Source: Chloranthus sessilifolius
Taxonomy: Eukaryota > Streptophyta > Magnoliopsida > Chloranthales > Chloranthaceae
Length of the DNA: 64,000 nt
Reading direction: 5' to 3'
NCBI GenBank assembly: GCA_021018995.1
Contig: CM037596.1
Location: 69,047,367 to 69,111,366, forward strand
A model generated the notes under the pieces. It had not been told where the DNA came from. It was given only the letters and a program-made list of their open reading frames with translations, and did no database searches. This document shows, piece after piece, positions 60,456-64,000 of this stretch. A program made the translations under genes and the position numbers. Every line of letters starts with the position of its first letter. The first letter of the stretch is position 1.

Positions 60456-62950
60456 TATGACAGCCTAGATTTTCGTGCCGTCAGATCAGCCCTTACGGCC
60501 GATCCCCTTATACGAACGGAACACTTTCTACATCCACACACAAAGCGGAATAAAGCATATGTCTAAATAAGCAGACAGAGCCATCATAAGAAATAAATAT
60601 CCATTTTTATATAAGACAACTCAAAAGATAACAAAAGACGATTCTAACCCCATGCAACTCACATGGCCAAAAGAACCGAACCGAACCATTAGTGACAACA
60701 ATCATCACCAACACATGGTTCGTAAAACAATATACTGTGAGACATATACAAGTATTCTTACAAAACTAAACTGGCTGGAAGTACCAAGCCTTACAATTAA
60801 ACTCTCAAAACAAGGCTAGCGCAACAAAAATCTACTAGAAGAACTCCTCTGGAGGGGGCTTAGTCTCTTCCTTCGGAATATACTCTAGGTCCATAGGATC
60901 TATGTCCTCAGTACCCGCCGCTACCTCTGTACTTGTGACGTATAGTCGAAGGGTGAGCTACATCTAAGCTCAATAGGGAAACATAAGCAACATGCATATT
61001 ATGATATCAAACATATACTTCATCGCATAATAAAAAATATGCTTATCTTATGAGATTCACAATTTCTTACAAGGATTTATACTTCAAAAGTATTTAAATT
61101 GACGAAAACGAATATCTGATGCAAGTTTCAAAACACGCTAATCATGGTTACTCAAATTGTTCCCTTAACGCACATACTTAAACAAATCACTTAAATAATC
61201 TCTCGAGCAAATATAGCATCGAGAGCCGCATATTATACCGATGGAATACGCCAAACATCGTTGTTCAATGAATAATTCTCACAAAGTGCCCAAGCCCCTT
61301 CGAATTAGGTGACCTGTGCCGAACAAAGTATTTCTACAGATTGGTAATCAAAGAACGGATATCCTATCGTACTGAAGCACAAGTACGGATATCCCGCCGT
61401 ACCGGTCACGGGTATACCGCTACGTCGATAGGGTATTCAACACATGAACCTTAAGTTAAGTGTGAAATTTATATATAGTTATTCACCGTGTATTTGTGAT
61501 AATTTATACTAAATTTTCTTTCAAAGTCACACATGCACATATCTCATTTTGCTGAGTTCATACGTACCCATATCTGAAGTCACACACGTATTTTTACTTC
61601 TTACTGAGGTCACCTGCTGAACTTATCAGGTTTCTCATACACACACTTATGGTTTCTTCATAGTATACATATTCATATGCTTTTCAAGTTTAAAGAACAT
61701 AATGAAATTCATGCTAGATGATTTACGAATATCACACAATCACACACATTTCTATCATATCACAAAGGTCACGCTAAATGAAATCATATGCACATGTTAA
61801 TGAGTTTTCCCTATCTCACACAAAGTCACACAAAAGTTCCTTATCTCAAGCTAGCTCTCCTAGCTCATACTCATCCTCATACCTAACACACGTAAATCCA
61901 CAAACCATACGTTAGAAATGACGTAAAACAAGAAGATATAAGCTCTCCTCCAAAGTCCTTAAAATAAAACACAATAAAATCCTCAGTCTACCTAAATCGA
62001 TCGATCGATTCTCAAATCGATCGACCAATTTCTCAAATCGATTGATCAAAATATATTTTGATCTGTCTGTTTCCCCTGAAACCAATAATTCTGGTGCCAC
62101 AATTCGATCGATTTTCAAATCGATCGGTCAAAATTTCAAATCGATCGATCGAACCTTATTTCGATCGATCGGTTCACTCACAAAACCTTTAACACATACA
62201 CTGTTTTTCTTAAATCGATTGATTAATGTCTGAATTGATCAGTTGGTTTACAAATCGATCGATCAAACTATATTTTGATCGATCGATTTCTCCAAAAATC
62301 TTTATACCTTCACTCTTAACAAAATCGATCGATCGATTACTTATTTTGATCGATCGATTTTGCCAAATTCTCCCCAATCACGGTTTCTAACTTCTCAACC
62401 CATTTTCTTTTAAACTAAATCTCTTAATTTTATCTTGTTATTCAAATGCACAGAACAAATTAACACACATATAGTTCACAACTTAATCTATAGTTCTTTA
62501 CCTTTTGAATCGATCGATTCCTCGATCCACAGTTCACACTCAGACTAGGGCTTGCACAAATGGGAACTTGGACTTCCTTTGATCCAAAACCCCTTTAACT
62601 ATGCATCGCGTTCCGATCTTGGATGCACACATACACATTCAAAGAAAACTCCCTTCTCACTCTTCTCATTTACTCTCTCTCTCAACAACCAAGGCAAGGG
62701 AATTTATTTCTCTTAGCTTTTGACTTATATACTTAAAAGCTTATAAGTTTGGGTGTTAAGCACAAACACTGAACCTCGGTGCACGCTACTTCATCTACGG
62801 TTCACACACATTGTAATCTTCTCTTTCTAAATAAAAAACTTAACTTATCTCACATTAATATTTTAATATTTTATCCTATCCGGTGTGTGACCAGTCGGGC
62901 ACGCACATCGAGATGTATTTTTCAAAGGTCAAAATTTTTAGGACATTACA
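60456..62950 (-). repeat. Tekay-2 5' LTR
   Basis: On the minus strand it starts TGTAATGTCCTAAAAATTTT at 62950, a start typical of Tekay LTRs, and ends GGCTGTCATA at 60456, next to a TTGATATCAAATCA primer-site remnant. Length 2495 bases. It contains a TATA box (62725-62731), a leader with AAGCCCTAGTC, a splice-donor-like AAAAGGTAAAGAAC (about 62493-62506) and an ATCGATCGAT array. No gene. Confidence 0.88.
61995..62360. repeat. ATCGATCGAT-rich array in Tekay-2 LTR
   Basis: Runs such as AAATCGATCGATCGATT (61996-62012) and ATCGATCGATCGATTACTT (62323-62341), with about twenty related sites. Counterpart of 35575-35950. Confidence 0.88.
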
Positions 62951-64000
62951 ACTTGTAATGGGGTTTTGGGTTTCAGAAGGTATCAAGGAAATGTAGAAAA
63001 GGATTCAAAGTTTATATGAGAATTCAACTCTTCTTTTTCCTATCTTCTTCTACTATTCTATTTTAGTAAGTATCCATGATTGGATAACTTATTCCCATCT
63101 ATTTCTTTATATATATATATATATCCCAATTCTTCAGCTATAAAATCGCCTTTTACAATTTTTCTCTTCCTTATAGCTTTTTGCTAAATCGTAATATTCT
63201 TTTTCAAAATTATTTTTTACGATTTTTCTTTCTTTTCCCATATTTTCTTTCTTTGTACCGCTTTTAGCATTCCCTTATATCTATTCTTCTTTTACTCTTT
63301 CACTCCCTCTTCTTCCCTTCTCCCTTTCTAAACTCTCAGAAATTATAAGGGTTAAAGGTAGAAAGCTTTGGGTAGTACTTATGGTTAAAGGTTTATAAAA
63401 TTTTGGTACAAAGAAATCTCATTTCAGGCTTCTAATATGGGTTCAAAGGATAAAATATTATGGGATTTTGGCTTTTTGGCTCTGGTTTAAACAAAAGACA
63501 GTCTTAAATCATCTTTACGATTTACTAGCATAGATGCCTTATTGCTTTGATATTTTTAATAGATAGTTCTAGACAAAAAATCAGTTCATATATTTATAGA
63601 CTAATTCGATTCTAAATTCAGCAATATGAGATTTCATATCATTCTAGAAGTTTAAAGAAATTTTTGCGATTTGAATAGAAACAGTCTCTCTCAAAATAAA
63701 AGTGGAAATATGGCTCAAAATCTCACTGGTTTATAATTTTTGAAACTATAGTCTAAATTGTTGCAGTTTAGATCACTCTATTGTTTCAAACATTCATTCT
63801 AATACAATGTTTCAATGAGCTAAGCATGAATTATAACTATTCTAAATTTTAATTATTAAACTTCTATTGTAATGAATCGTAAGTTTTCAGGATTTGTAAT
63901 TTCTTCTAATCATAATTCCTATGCACTGATCATTTTTTTTAAAAAAATTACTAAAAATAAAACTACTATACACAAAAATTATGTGTGTCTCCCCAAACTT
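62951..64000. other. AT-rich flank
   Basis: Sequence outside the Tekay LTR. It contains a TA microsatellite (63109-63124), pyrimidine-rich TTTTTCTTTCTTTTCCC-like stretches, no ORF of note and no recognised repeat. ACTTG at 62951-62955 would be the target-duplication candidate of Tekay-2, but its partner is not in the window. Confidence 0.5.

Larger units (their letters stand above)
54450..62950 (-). mobile_element. Tekay-2, main part (chromovirus Ty3/gypsy)
   Basis: Minus-strand Tekay unit with the same order as Tekay-1: LTR at 62950-60456, gag, protease, RT, RNase H, integrase with chromodomain remains, spacer with ATCGATCGAT array, and the N-terminal part of the extra ORF. Ogre-C interrupts the extra ORF; the tail piece is at 36767-37176. 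Broken in many places. Confidence 0.87.

Noticed and set aside
62951-64000. Possible host gene in the right flank
   Set aside because: No open frame, no splice-supported exon pattern and no familiar motif; only AT- and pyrimidine-rich sequence is seen.

Overview
The window is plant nuclear DNA, almost certainly from a flowering plant, made up nearly entirely of old Ty3/gypsy LTR retrotransposons nested in one another. I recognise no host housekeeping gene, tRNA, rRNA, CRISPR array or bacterial-type operon. The plant call rests on the Tat/Ogre and Tekay (chromodomain) lineages, the arginine-tRNA-like and methionine-tRNA-like primer sites, the plant-style TATA boxes and leader motifs, and an antisense plant-mobile-domain-like reading frame. 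I cannot name the species.

Layout. (1) Ogre-A (+) runs from before base 1 to 2170 and resumes at 22660-26704, where it ends in its 3' LTR. (2) A Tat-lineage element, Tat-D (+), sits inside Ogre-A. It has a 2.4 kb 5' LTR at 2171-4615, gag/protease remains to 8963, and the end of its 3' LTR at 22154-22659. The 5-bp target duplication GTTCT flanks it exactly. (3) Ogre-B (-), about 10301-22153, lies within Tat-D. (4) To the right are two Tekay chromovirus units in direct tandem on the minus strand: Tekay-1 at 26705-about 36766, and Tekay-2 at 36767-37176 plus 54450-62950. Each unit reads LTR, gag, pol with a chromodomain end, then an extra sense ORF downstream of pol. (5) Ogre-C (+), 37177-54449, is inserted in the extra ORF of Tekay-2. 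(6) 62951-64000 is AT-rich flank with nothing recognisable.

How the parts relate. Ogre-A, -B and -C are copies of one Ogre/Tat family: about 1.5-1.6 kb LTRs starting TGTAGACACCC, a TGGCGACTC-type primer site, long proline-rich gag extensions, a protease followed by a G-patch, a roughly 0.3 kb intron between protease and reverse transcriptase, two RNase H domains, and a long 3' noncoding region. In Ogre-C that region also carries an antisense plant-mobile-domain-like ORF. All copies are broken fossils. Order of events inferred from nesting: Tekay tandem first, then Ogre-A and Ogre-C into it, Tat-D into Ogre-A, and Ogre-B into Tat-D.

The most interesting signals are structural. Two unrelated hairpin arrays show changing but still complementary stems around an almost fixed loop: one in the Tat-D LTR, one in the 3' noncoding region of both Ogre-A and Ogre-C. 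Ogre-C carries a near-palindrome repeated eleven times in LTR, leader and antisense-gene upstream region. ATCGATCGAT-rich arrays occur both in the Tekay LTRs and upstream of the extra Tekay ORF, which seems to have its own TATA box and leader.
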